Source: Syntrophomonadaceae bacterium
GTDB taxonomy: Bacteria > Bacillota > Dethiobacteria > PWVN01
Direction of reading: 5' to 3'
Length of the DNA: 16,067 bases
Assembly: GCA_003561835.1 (NCBI GenBank)
Contig: PWVN01000044.1
Span: 1-16,067, forward strand
Every line of letters begins with the position of its first letter. Positions within the stretch are counted from its first letter, which is position 1. Below, in pieces: positions 1-6,708 of this stretch. The notes beneath the pieces are model-generated. The model saw only the letters and a list, made by a program, of their open reading frames with translations. It was not told where the DNA came from and ran no database searches. A program made the translations under genes and the position numbers.

Positions 1-251
1 AGGAAGCGTTTCCCTGCAGACCTCAGGGCCGACGCCCCTTCCTCCTCGTTGTAGGCCGTCATCAGGACCCGTACCAGGGCTTTGGGCATGTACTGGGGAG
101 CCAGCATGGCCCCCACCCCTTCGGGGAAGACGATCAGGCCGCAGCCTTCCCCGCGGGCCATCTCCATAAAATGAAAGATCCTCTCCATGAAACTGTCCTC
201 AGTCGGATAAATCCTGGCCTTTTGCTGAACACAGGCGACGTTTACCTTCAC
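1..251 (-). CDS. Carbon-nitrogen hydrolase (nitrilase superfamily), N-terminal part only
   Basis: Enzymes of this superfamily hydrolyse amide or nitrile C-N bonds in the cytoplasm with a Glu-Lys-Cys triad; the substrate cannot be told from this fragment. Eighty-three codons are visible before the left edge. The N-terminus has the typical first strand (VNVACVQQ, about residues 3-10), a helix (about 18-33), then GLIVFPEG (38-45), where Glu44 is the expected general base. The catalytic Lys and Cys lie outside the window. I chose the GTG at 249-251 because an AAAGGAG Shine-Dalgarno lies 8 nt upstream. The gene is divergent from the ABC transporter operon across 214 bp and has its own sigma-H-like promoter. 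Family call is firm; specificity is unknown. Confidence 0.85.
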   Translation of the reverse strand, partial: MKVNVACVQQKARIYPTEDSFMERIFHFMEMARGEGCGLIVFPEGVGAMLAPQYMPKALVRVLMTAYNEEEGASALRSAGKRF

Positions 252-285
252 GGGCCCCTCTCCTTTGCGGTAGTGGTTTGCAGGA

Positions 286-316
286 ATATATTGCACAAAA
301 TGCACCCAAATCCTGC
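286..316 (-). promoter_or_regulatory. Sigma-H-like promoter of the nitrilase gene
   Basis: Read on the minus strand, GCAGGATTT (316-308) fits the sigma-H -35 consensus RnAGGAwWW. Fourteen bases later comes CAATAT (293-288), one base off GAATWW. The predicted start near 280 leaves a leader of about 30 nt with the Shine-Dalgarno at its end. The site closely resembles the thioesterase promoter: both share GCAGGATTT, TTTGTGCA and ATATATT at nearly the same spacing. The TATATT at 290-285 could alternatively serve as a sigma-A -10, but no good -35 accompanies it. Confidence 0.5.
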
Positions 317-366
317 CTTGGGCCGGGGGTTTTTCTGCGAGGAAATGTTTTTCTTACCGGATTTTT

Positions 367-382
367 AAGATTAATTAATCTT
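367..382. repeat. 16-bp perfect palindrome, candidate operator
   Basis: AAGATTAATTAATCTT reads identically on both strands. It lies between the divergent nitrilase and ABC-transporter promoters, just upstream of the -35 elements of both. It is very AT-rich against a GC-rich background, and the dyad is long for chance. It may bind a dimeric regulator; no known regulator site was recognised. Confidence 0.5.
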
Positions 383-388
383 TCCCAG

Positions 389-430
389 GCAGGAAGACGC
401 AAGGGCCTTGCAGAATATTTAAGAATATTT
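389..430 (+). promoter_or_regulatory. Sigma-H-like promoter of the ABC operon, with a 10-bp-period direct repeat
   Basis: GCAGGAAGA (389-397) fits RnAGGAwWW except for one base. After 15 nt comes GAATAT (413-418), with G at the expected purine position three bases earlier. The -10 region also holds a direct repeat, GAATATTT at 413-420 and again at 423-430, exactly one helical turn apart. This could be a second overlapping -10 or a binding site on one DNA face. A sigma-A reading (TTGCAG at 409-414) gives only a poor -10. Confidence 0.5.
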
Positions 431-465
431 GTAGAAATTGTCAGGTAAAAGGGGAGGACGGGTTC

Positions 466-1398
466 ATGAGTGTTTTGCAAGTCACGGGGCTGACAAAGGC
501 CTACAGGAGGTCCATCGGACAGCTGGTGGCCAAAGAGGCCCGCTCTGGAGTTTTCAACATCAACTTTTCCATCGCCAAGGGGGAAGTCTACGGCCTGTTG
601 GGCCTGGAGGGGGCCGGCAAGACCACCCTGATCCGAGCCATCCTGGGCTTTGTACGGCCCAATAAGGGAAAAGTAACCTTCCTGGGGAAAAAGCACTACC
701 GGATTTTGAATACTCTTCTGAAACATGCGGGCTACATGCCTCAAACATATAGTTTTTACGAGGATTTCAGCGGCTGGCAGTTTCTCAAGTTTATGGCTTC
801 CGGCCGGAAGGTGGACCCGGTCTACAGGAAGGAACTGACCAAAGCCCTGGGCCTCGATGCGGACCTGCTCAGGTCCCGGGTGTGGGAGTATTCTCCGGTG
901 ACACAGCAGAAACTGGTAATGGTTTCGGCCATGCAGCATAAGCCGGCATTTCTGGCCCTGGACGAGCCTACCTGCCAGATGAACATGCCGGAACGGCAGG
1001 CCGTTTACCGCCTCATCGACACCTATACCGCCGGGGGCGGGGCGGTCCTTCTGACCTCCGAAAGTACCGCAGAGGTGGAGACCATCTGCAGCCGCATAGC
1101 CCTCCTGGACGGGGGGAGGATCATCGCCGAGGAAACCCCCGAATCCCTGCGCCGCAAGGCCATTTACAACTTTGCTATACATATGGACCCGGCTCCCGAC
1201 AGCAGCTTTTTTGCGGAGACGGGGGCCTCCGGGCCCCAGGCCGCGGGCAGCAGCCTGCACTTCCAGGCCGCCGGCGACATCAGCCGGATCCTGGCCAGGC
1301 TGCAGGAGGCCGGCCGCCTCAAAGCCCTGGACCTGGAACGGGCGCCCCTTCAAGATACCGTGAGCCGGTTTTACAAAAAGGAGGAGTTGCATGCATAG
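466..1398 (+). CDS. ABC transporter ATP-binding protein with degenerate signature and H-loop
   Basis: Nucleotide-binding subunit of an ABC-2-type transporter, working at the inner face of the membrane with the permease that overlaps its 3' end. Of 310 residues, the NBD fills about 1-225 and a C-terminal extension of about 85 residues follows, as in many CcmA/NatA-type ATPases. Visible motifs are Walker A GLEGAGKT (46-53, with LE in place of the usual PN), Q-loop Gln93, Walker B FLALDE (162-167) and D-loop region 168-175. The LSGGQ signature is replaced by YSPVTQQ (142-148). The H-loop His is replaced by Glu199 (LLTSES instead of LLSTHx). GGGGAGG lies 8 nt before the ATG. Walker A and B look intact, so nucleotide binding is likely, but turnover may be slow or regulatory. 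The transported substrate is unknown. Confidence 0.9.
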   Translation: MSVLQVTGLTKAYRRSIGQLVAKEARSGVFNINFSIAKGEVYGLLGLEGAGKTTLIRAILGFVRPNKGKVTFLGKKHYRILNTLLKHAGYMPQTYSFYEDFSGWQFLKFMASGRKVDPVYRKELTKALGLDADLLRSRVWEYSPVTQQKLVMVSAMQHKPAFLALDEPTCQMNMPERQAVYRLIDTYTAGGGAVLLTSESTAEVETICSRIALLDGGRIIAEETPESLRRKAIYNFAIHMDPAPDSSFFAETGASGPQAAGSSLHFQAAGDISRILARLQEAGRLKALDLERAPLQDTVSRFYKKEELHA

Positions 1399-2182
1399 GT
1401 TGCTTTATGCGTGGTTAAAGGAACAGTGGTTGATTCTCCCCATCCTGGGGTTTCTCCTCATCCTGCTTAATGTTGCCATGTATATAGCCTGGCATCTCCT
1501 GGGGGGGACCGAAGGCATCCTGGGCAGCCTGCTGCAGGACGGTATCGAAATGGTTCAGGTCTTCGGCGGCCAGGGCGTGGGGCCCGAGAACCTGGGGGCC
1601 AGCTATCTTGCCGTGGGCTGGCGGCATCCCATCGTGGTGGCCATGCTGGCCGGTTATGCCGCATCCAGGGGCAGCAAGGCTGTGGCCCGGGAAATCGAGG
1701 AAGAGAGGTCCGAATTTCTTTTTTCCCTGCCTTATCCCCGTTTTTTTATTCTACTGGCCCACTTCCTCACCACCGCCCTGGGGGTGGCGGTTCTCTCGGC
1801 CTTGCTGGTCTACAGCAGCATTTACTTCAGCGGCACCTTCGGTTTGGAAATCGCTGTTTCCAGCTACAAGGCGACGGGCTACATCACCTTCGCCCTCTAC
1901 ATGGCCGTGGCCTCCATCGCCTATTTTTTCTCCAGCTTCCTCAGGCAGGGCGGCTGGGCCCTGAATTTGACCCTGGTCCTGGTCCTGGCCCTCTACGCCG
2001 GAGATTTCGGGGCAAACCTGGGGTTTTGGGAAAATTCCTCCTACACCCTTTTTGTGAACTACCGGGTGGCTGAATCCCTGGGGGGCTTGAGCACCCTGGG
2101 CCCCGAAGCCCTGGGCTTTCTGGGGGTAGCCGGCCTTTTCCTGGCCGCCTCCATGGCCATTACCACCATCCGAAATATTTAA
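1391..2182 (+). CDS. ABC-2-type transporter permease
   Basis: Integral membrane partner of the preceding ATPase; its ATG lies inside the end of the ATPase gene (8-nt overlap), so translation is probably coupled. The 263 residues show about six hydrophobic segments (roughly 13-37, 78-92, 118-143, 162-182, 189-204 and 239-258). The cytoplasmic loop before the third segment contains EIEEERSEFLFSLPYPR (101-117), the coupling-helix-like element typical of ABC-2 permeases (E-E-R/G-T-x-E-x-L-L-S-L-P). The AGGAG of the Shine-Dalgarno falls within the last codons of the ATPase gene. This layout usually indicates an exporter of lipids, peptides or drugs, but nothing here fixes the substrate. No terminator with a T-run follows on this strand. 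Confidence 0.85.
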   Translation: MHRLLYAWLKEQWLILPILGFLLILLNVAMYIAWHLLGGTEGILGSLLQDGIEMVQVFGGQGVGPENLGASYLAVGWRHPIVVAMLAGYAASRGSKAVAREIEEERSEFLFSLPYPRFFILLAHFLTTALGVAVLSALLVYSSIYFSGTFGLEIAVSSYKATGYITFALYMAVASIAYFFSSFLRQGGWALNLTLVLVLALYAGDFGANLGFWENSSYTLFVNYRVAESLGGLSTLGPEALGFLGVAGLFLAASMAITTIRNI

Positions 2183-2206
2183 AAAGGCAGGGCTTATGCC
2201 CTGCCT
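2181..2206 (-). terminator. Intrinsic terminator of the menA-like gene
   Basis: A 9-bp stem (AGGCAGGGC at 2185-2193 with GCCCTGCCT at 2198-2206, loop TTAT) is followed on the minus strand by TTTTT, so it fits termination of the minus-strand prenyltransferase. On the plus strand the hairpin follows the permease stop by 2 nt but lacks a T-run. It may still protect the 3' end of that transcript. Confidence 0.75.
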
Positions 2207-2218
2207 CACCAATTTGGC

Positions 2219-3151
2219 CTAGAAAAGGGTGACCCGGCTCAGAAGGGCGGCCAGCACCATGGCTGCCCCCGTCAGCTGGTAGGTCTGGATGGTCCGGGCG
2301 TTGGCCTCCAGCTGCCTGGGGAGGAAGTTGTAGTGTTCCCGGGCAACCCGGACAGCCCGCATTGCCAGGCCCAGGTGGGCAAAGGGAAGGAGCCAGAAAG
2401 GGTTCCCCGAAGCCAAAAAGAGGACCACCAGAAAACCATAAGCGGCGCCGAAAAGGGCCGCAAAAACCCCCACCCCCTTTTTCTTGCCCAGGCGCACCAC
2501 CCCGTTCCGCTTGTGCCCCTTCCTGTCCGCCTCGTAATCCGGGTACTGGTTGATCCAGAGGACGTTGGCGATGAGGAAGCCGATGGGCAGGGAAGCCAGG
2601 ACGACCAGGGGGGACAGGGTATGGGCCTGGACCAGGTAGGCACCGCTGGTGATCAGGGGGCCGAAGGTGAGTCCCACCGCCGCTTCCCCCAGCCCCCGGT
2701 AAGAAAATTTGAAGGGGGCCAGGCTGTAAAAAACAGCAAAAAACATGCCCAAAAGGCCGACCCAAAGGACGGCAGGCTCCCGGAAATAGGCGATGTAGAG
2801 GCCCACCAGGGCCCCCGCCCCCAGGGTGGCCAGGGCGATGACCCGGGCTTCCGCCACGGAGAGCAGGCCGTCCACGATGGTTTTCTTCCCGCCGCTGAAG
2901 GGGGTCCGCTCCCCGGGGGTCAAGAAACGGTCCACCCCGGATTGGTAATCCACCACTTCGTTCACGGCGTTTTTGCCGATCTCGATGAAGTAAATCCCAA
3001 CCAGGGCGGCAAAAAACCAGTAGAGGCTGAAAGATCCCGTCAGACCAAAGGCCAGGGCCGTCCCCACCAGCATGGGAACGGTGGAGGCAATCCATATTTT
3101 CGGGTCCGCCAGCTGCCAGAACCCCTTCCACAGGCGGGCTCTTTTGTCCAT
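2219..3151 (-). CDS. menA: UbiA-family prenyltransferase, probably MenA-type
   Basis: A membrane enzyme that joins a polyprenyl chain to an aromatic acceptor; the MenA branch prenylates 1,4-dihydroxy-2-naphthoate in menaquinone synthesis. The 310 residues are largely hydrophobic (8-9 membrane segments) with two metal/pyrophosphate motifs. These are NAVNEVVDYQSGVD (61-74, the N-x2-N-x3-D-x5-D form) and NQYPDYEADRKGHKR (201-215). FYSLAPFKFSYRGLGE (141-156) is also typical of MenA-like members. I chose ATG 3149-3151 because AAGGAG lies 9 nt upstream; an in-frame TTG 6 nt earlier is only 3 nt from it. No other men genes are in the window, so a role with another aromatic substrate is possible. The gene is divergent from rmuC and has its own promoter and terminator. 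Confidence 0.8.
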   Translation of the reverse strand: MDKRARLWKGFWQLADPKIWIASTVPMLVGTALAFGLTGSFSLYWFFAALVGIYFIEIGKNAVNEVVDYQSGVDRFLTPGERTPFSGGKKTIVDGLLSVAEARVIALATLGAGALVGLYIAYFREPAVLWVGLLGMFFAVFYSLAPFKFSYRGLGEAAVGLTFGPLITSGAYLVQAHTLSPLVVLASLPIGFLIANVLWINQYPDYEADRKGHKRNGVVRLGKKKGVGVFAALFGAAYGFLVVLFLASGNPFWLLPFAHLGLAMRAVRVAREHYNFLPRQLEANARTIQTYQLTGAAMVLAALLSRVTLF

Positions 3152-3184
3152 AACCAACAGCTCCTTAAAAAAGCATTTTTTTAG

Positions 3185-3213
3185 TAGTTCTGTGCCCCCG
3201 GGGCATTTCCTGC
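3185..3213 (-). promoter_or_regulatory. Sigma-H-like promoter of the menA-like gene
   Basis: On the minus strand GCAGGAAAT (3213-3205) fits RnAGGAwWW fully. Fourteen nucleotides later comes GAACTA (3190-3185), one base off GAATWW, with A at the expected purine position. The spacer is almost entirely a dyad, TGCCCC-C-GGGGCA (3193-3205). The predicted start near 3178 leaves about 27 nt to the ATG. Confidence 0.5.
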
Positions 3214-3292
3214 TTTGGGGCGTTTAAAAGCGGGCCTTCCCGGGCTTTTTGGCCCCGAAGGGAGGCCCTGCAGTACGGGAGGTGAGGGGACC

Positions 3293-4498
3293 GTGGAGTA
3301 CATCCTCTTTTTTGCCGGGCTTCTGGCCGGGTTCCTGCTGGCCTGGCTGGTGTACCGGGCCGGGAACCGGGAGCGGGAGAAGGCCCTGCGGGACGTGTAT
3401 GCAACCAGCCGGGACAGCTTTTCCCGCCTCTCCCTGGAGGCCCTGGAGAAGAACAGCCATTTTTTTCTCTCCCTGGCGGGGGAGACCCTCAAGGGCCAGG
3501 CGGAAATGGGGGAGAAGGCCCTGACGGGGAAGCAGCAGATGATCGATGCCGGCCTGGATGCCATGAACAGGGAAGTGGCCAGGCTCAAAGACCTGGTGGT
3601 GGAACTGGAAAAAGACAGGGAAAACAAATTCGGCCAGCTGACGGGGGAGCTGAAGCGGGCCATGGAAGAAACAGCCCGGCTGCAGGAGACGGCGGCAGCC
3701 CTGAAATCGGCCCTGGCCGACTCCCGGGTCCGGGGCCAGTGGGGAGAGCGCATGGCGGAGGATGTGCTGCGCCTGGCCGGCTTCGTGGAGGGCATCAACT
3801 ACCACAAACAGAAAACCCAGAAGGAGGCGGGCACCCGCCCCGACTATACCTTTCCCCTGCCCCAGGGTTTGAAGGTGAACATGGATGTGAAGTTCCCCCT
3901 GGCCAACTACCTGGCCTTTTTGGAGGCCGAAGGGGGAGAGAGGGAGGGCTGCCGCACAAGATTCCTCCGGGACGTGCGGGCCCGCATCAGGGAAGTGACG
4001 GGCCGGGACTACATCACCCCCGCCGAGGGGACGGTGGATTATGTGATCCTCTTCATCCCCAATGAACAGGTCTACGCCTTCATCAACGAAGCGGACAGCA
4101 CCGTGCTGGACTTCGCCCTGCAGAACCGGGTCATCATCTGCTCCCCCCTGACCCTCTATGCCATCCTGGCGGTCATCCGGCAGGCGGTGGACAATTTCAA
4201 CCTGGAGAAGACGGCGGCCCGGGTTCTGTCCCTCATGGGGGCCTTTTACAAGCAGTGGGAAGAATACGTGCGGGTCATGGAAAAGATGGGCAGGAGGCTG
4301 GAAGATGCCCGCAGGGAGTATGAGAGCCTGACGGGAACCCGCCGCTCCCAGCTGGAGAAGCCCCTGCGGGAGATTGAAGATCTGCGCAGGGCCGGCAACC
4401 TTGAGATGGGGGAATTCCTGCCCGGGTCACCGGGGGAAGAGAAGGGAAGAGGGGCGGAGCCGGGGGACCCTGAGAAGGAAGAGGATCAGGCCGGGTGA
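3293..4498 (+). CDS. rmuC: DNA recombination protein RmuC family
   Basis: RmuC proteins are membrane-anchored, nuclease-fold proteins that limit recombination at inverted repeats; their biochemical activity is poorly defined. The 401-residue product starts with a membrane anchor (about 4-20), then a long charged coiled coil (about 22-145), then the conserved core. Core motifs are RGQWGE (147-152), RPDYTFPLPQG (182-192), MDVKFPL (197-203, matching the family V-D-x-K-x-P-L) and IPNE (255-258). The tail after about 375 is Glu/Gly-rich and low-complexity. I chose GTG 3293 because GGAGGTG lies about 9 nt upstream and the anchor then sits at the N-terminus. An in-frame ATG at 3215 would add 26 Gly/Pro-rich residues and has no Shine-Dalgarno. 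No clear promoter was found. The gene converges on the GTPase gene with 23 bp between them. Confidence 0.9.
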   Translation: MEYILFFAGLLAGFLLAWLVYRAGNREREKALRDVYATSRDSFSRLSLEALEKNSHFFLSLAGETLKGQAEMGEKALTGKQQMIDAGLDAMNREVARLKDLVVELEKDRENKFGQLTGELKRAMEETARLQETAAALKSALADSRVRGQWGERMAEDVLRLAGFVEGINYHKQKTQKEAGTRPDYTFPLPQGLKVNMDVKFPLANYLAFLEAEGGEREGCRTRFLRDVRARIREVTGRDYITPAEGTVDYVILFIPNEQVYAFINEADSTVLDFALQNRVIICSPLTLYAILAVIRQAVDNFNLEKTAARVLSLMGAFYKQWEEYVRVMEKMGRRLEDARREYESLTGTRRSQLEKPLREIEDLRRAGNLEMGEFLPGSPGEEKGRGAEPGDPEKEEDQAG

Positions 4499-4521
4499 GG
4501 AAAGGGCGAAGGAGAGGCCCC

Positions 4522-5487
4522 CTAAACCTGGAGTTCCACGATATCCCGGTCCTGAAGGACATAATCTCTCGGAACGGCCTGGCCGTCGAAGCGGGAGGAA
4601 CCCCAGACCAGGGCGTTTTTCAGCCGTTCCGGAAATTCCCGGTGCACCGCGTTGGCAAAATCCAGGACCGTCCCCCCCCGCTTCAGGGTAAAGGGCTTTT
4701 CCATATCGGGGGGTTTCCCGGGGGTTTTGCTGTAGATGCGGACCACGTCCAGCATGGCAAAGATCTTGTTTTTCAAGGCCTCCTGGGGTTCATCCCGGGA
4801 AGAGAGGCTCACCAGTTTTACATCGGGCCTCAGCTCCCGCAAAACCTCCATATTCTCCGCGCTTCCCGGCAGGTCTGCCTTGTTGGCCAGGATCAGATAG
4901 GGCAGGGTGCGGGGGCCCGGCGGCTCCCCGGGGCCGGAGATGACCCTCTTCTCCGTGAGAAAACCCAGGCACCCCTCCAGCTGTTCCAGGCAGGCCCCCG
5001 TGTGGACGTCGATGACGATCAAGAGGGCATCGCCGCCCCGGTAGGTCATGAGGATGCCGGGGGGGACCACCTCTTCCGTGATGGGCGGGGTATCCACCAG
5101 CTGGATGAGGATGTCCTCGTAGGGCATCATGCCGGCGATGGGCACCGTGGTGGAAAAGGGGTAGTCGGCCACCCTGGTCCTGGCCCGGGTCAGGGACGCC
5201 ACCAGGGTGGACTTCCCCACGTTGGGGTAGCCTGCCAGTACCACCTGTCCCGCGCCCTGCTTCTCCACGTGAAAGGGGTTGAAGGTGCTGCGGGCCTTCT
5301 TCTTCTGGCTTTCCTTTTTCAGGGCAGCCAGGCGCCTCTTGATGTCGGCCTGGAGTTTTTCCGTCCCCTTGTGCTTGGGGATGGTGGAGAGCATCTCCTT
5401 TAGGGCCGCCGCTTTTTCCTCGGGAGTTTCAGCCTCTTTGAATTTTTCCTCTGCTTCGTGATACTGGGGGGTCAGATTGGCGGGCAT
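4522..5487 (-). CDS. DRG/Obg-type GTPase with C-terminal TGS domain
   Basis: A translation-factor-class GTPase expected to act on ribosomes or tRNA. The 321 residues have a Lys/Glu-rich helical N-terminus (about 7-66), a G domain with G1 GYPNVGKST (86-94), G2 FSTT (111-114), G3 VDTPP (131-135) and G4 ANKAD (201-205), and a C-terminal TGS domain (about 250-321). This order matches DRG proteins of archaea and eukaryotes and their sparse bacterial relatives. G3 has Pro135 where DxxG has Gly, which may alter switch II. I chose the ATG at 5485-5487: GGAGG is 8 nt before it, but only 2 nt before the ATG at 5491-5493. It starts 17 nt after the racemase stop, so the two are probably one operon. No terminator is seen after it. 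Confidence 0.85.
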   Translation of the reverse strand: MPANLTPQYHEAEEKFKEAETPEEKAAALKEMLSTIPKHKGTEKLQADIKRRLAALKKESQKKKARSTFNPFHVEKQGAGQVVLAGYPNVGKSTLVASLTRARTRVADYPFSTTVPIAGMMPYEDILIQLVDTPPITEEVVPPGILMTYRGGDALLIVIDVHTGACLEQLEGCLGFLTEKRVISGPGEPPGPRTLPYLILANKADLPGSAENMEVLRELRPDVKLVSLSSRDEPQEALKNKIFAMLDVVRIYSKTPGKPPDMEKPFTLKRGGTVLDFANAVHREFPERLKNALVWGSSRFDGQAVPRDYVLQDRDIVELQV

Positions 5488-5504
5488 CTGCATGGCCTCC
5501 CTTG

Positions 5505-6569
5505 CTATAGGACCTCTTTATGGACATAGGGGGATGTCATCAACTGCAGCAGCCCCCCGTAATTGGGCCGGAAAGCTACCCTGTCCCCCACCCCGCAGGG
5601 GGTCTTTGCCTCCGTAACATCCAGGAGCAGGTGGTCGCTGCTGGCGCCCAGGATGGTGATCCGGGGGTCCAGGGGCCTGAGGTTTTCCGGGTGGGCGTCC
5701 TGCCGCCCCAGGGCCAGGATGACCTTTTTGCGCATCCCCCTATCCGGGAAGGCGGGTTTTTGGCCGAAGGCGTCCAGACCCCTGGTTCCCCAGGGAAGAG
5801 AGGGCTTATCCTTGGCCTCGATAACTTCCGCCTGCAGGGTAAAGGCATCCTGGAAGGACCCCTGGAGGGGCTTGCCGTAGGCCGTCTCCCGCCCCAGCAG
5901 GATGGCCTCCCCCACCCGCAGGTGATTGATGCCCCCGGGCAGGAGGCCTGCCTGGAGAAGGGGCAGGGTGCTGGAATTGCCGCCGGACACCCAGGGGAGG
6001 GGGATATTGAATTCTTTCCGGATCCTCACGGCTGTCTCTGCCAGGGCCCCCAGGTTTTCGGGGTCCGGCAGGACGCCGCCGTAGCAGGTGAGGTTGGTGC
6101 CCACCCCCAGAAGACGGATTCCCGGGATTTTTAAAGTTTCCAAAACGGCCCGGGACACTTCCCCCAGGGGCAGCCCCTCCCGCAGGTCCCCCAGCTCCAG
6201 CATCAGGATGACGCCGTGGGTTTTCCCCCGCTTCCGGGCTTCCCTGCCCAGTTCCTTCAAGGTGGAGGTTTCCGAATTCAGGCTGATCTCGGCGTGCTGC
6301 ACCACCTCCGCCGCCTGGCTGGGCATGGGCAGCCTCAAAAGGAGGCGGGGTACGGAAAACCCCGCCAACCTCTCCAGGTTCTCCAGGCGGGAATCCCCGA
6401 GCATGGCAACCCCTCCGGCCAGCATGGCCCGGGCTGCTTCCGGCAGGCCGCAGGTGGCCTTGACCACCCCGGCCACAGCAACGCCCCCTTCCTTGCAGAG
6501 GCCGGCCACCCTCCCGGCGTTGTGCCTGATTTTATTCGTATCCACGGTGATTTGCGGGTATTTCGCCAT
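5505..6569 (-). CDS. PLP-dependent alanine/ornithine racemase-family protein (Orr-like)
   Basis: A fold-type III PLP enzyme predicted to racemise an amino acid in the cytoplasm. The 354 residues begin with YPQITVDTNKIRHNAGRV (4-21). The PLP lysine is Lys37 in GVVKAT. A glycine-rich phosphate-binding region (WVSGGNSST) lies mid-protein, and the C-terminus ends SPYVHKEV. These traits match the alanine/ornithine racemase group (Orr of ornithine-fermenting clostridia) better than canonical Alr. No ornithine-fermentation genes are nearby, so substrate is open. I chose ATG 6567-6569 with GAGAGG 6 nt upstream; the reading frame stays open another 29 codons upstream, but that stretch has no Shine-Dalgarno and overlaps the promoter. 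First gene of an operon with the TGS GTPase. Confidence 0.8.
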   Translation of the reverse strand: MAKYPQITVDTNKIRHNAGRVAGLCKEGGVAVAGVVKATCGLPEAARAMLAGGVAMLGDSRLENLERLAGFSVPRLLLRLPMPSQAAEVVQHAEISLNSETSTLKELGREARKRGKTHGVILMLELGDLREGLPLGEVSRAVLETLKIPGIRLLGVGTNLTCYGGVLPDPENLGALAETAVRIRKEFNIPLPWVSGGNSSTLPLLQAGLLPGGINHLRVGEAILLGRETAYGKPLQGSFQDAFTLQAEVIEAKDKPSLPWGTRGLDAFGQKPAFPDRGMRKKVILALGRQDAHPENLRPLDPRITILGASSDHLLLDVTEAKTPCGVGDRVAFRPNYGGLLQLMTSPYVHKEVL

Positions 6570-6627
6570 CACAGACCTCTCTTTGCCCGGGACCCGGTCC
6601 CTGAAAGGGCAGGGTAAAATCAAGGAA

Positions 6628-6656
6628 AGAATACCATAAACCCCGGGTTTTATCAA
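6628..6656 (-). promoter_or_regulatory. Sigma-A promoter of the racemase-GTPase operon
   Basis: On the minus strand the -35 is TTGATA (6656-6651), the spacer is 17 nt and the -10 is TATTCT (6633-6628). The spacer holds a dyad, AAACCC-C-GGGTTT (6638-6650), which could be an operator read by a repressor. The predicted start near 6621 gives a leader of about 50 nt. The same 139-bp region must also drive the divergent DapF-like gene, whose promoter I could not define; TATGAT (6678-6683) is a possible -10 for it. Confidence 0.65.
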
Positions 6657-6708
6657 CTATTCCCGAGGATGAAGAATTATGATATTATGGAAGGGGAGGA
6701 GAAAAAAC

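Noticed and set aside
199..1392. A 397-codon minus-strand frame over the ABC ATPase
   Set aside because: Antisense shadow of a gene with Walker A and B motifs; it also conflicts with the nitrilase start and promoters.
2160..3131. A 323-codon frame overlapping menA in another minus-strand frame
   Set aside because: Gly/Pro/Arg-rich out-of-frame reading of the prenyltransferase, which has membrane segments and both Asp motifs in its own frame.
3215..3292. Upstream ATG start for rmuC at 3215
   Set aside because: No Shine-Dalgarno, Gly/Pro-rich extension before the membrane anchor, and it overlaps the menA promoter; GTG 3293 has a good site.
6678..6688. TATGAT/TATTAT as a -10 for the DapF-like gene
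   Set aside because: Suitable -10 sequence, but no -35 at 16-18 nt and no extended TG; left unassigned rather than called.
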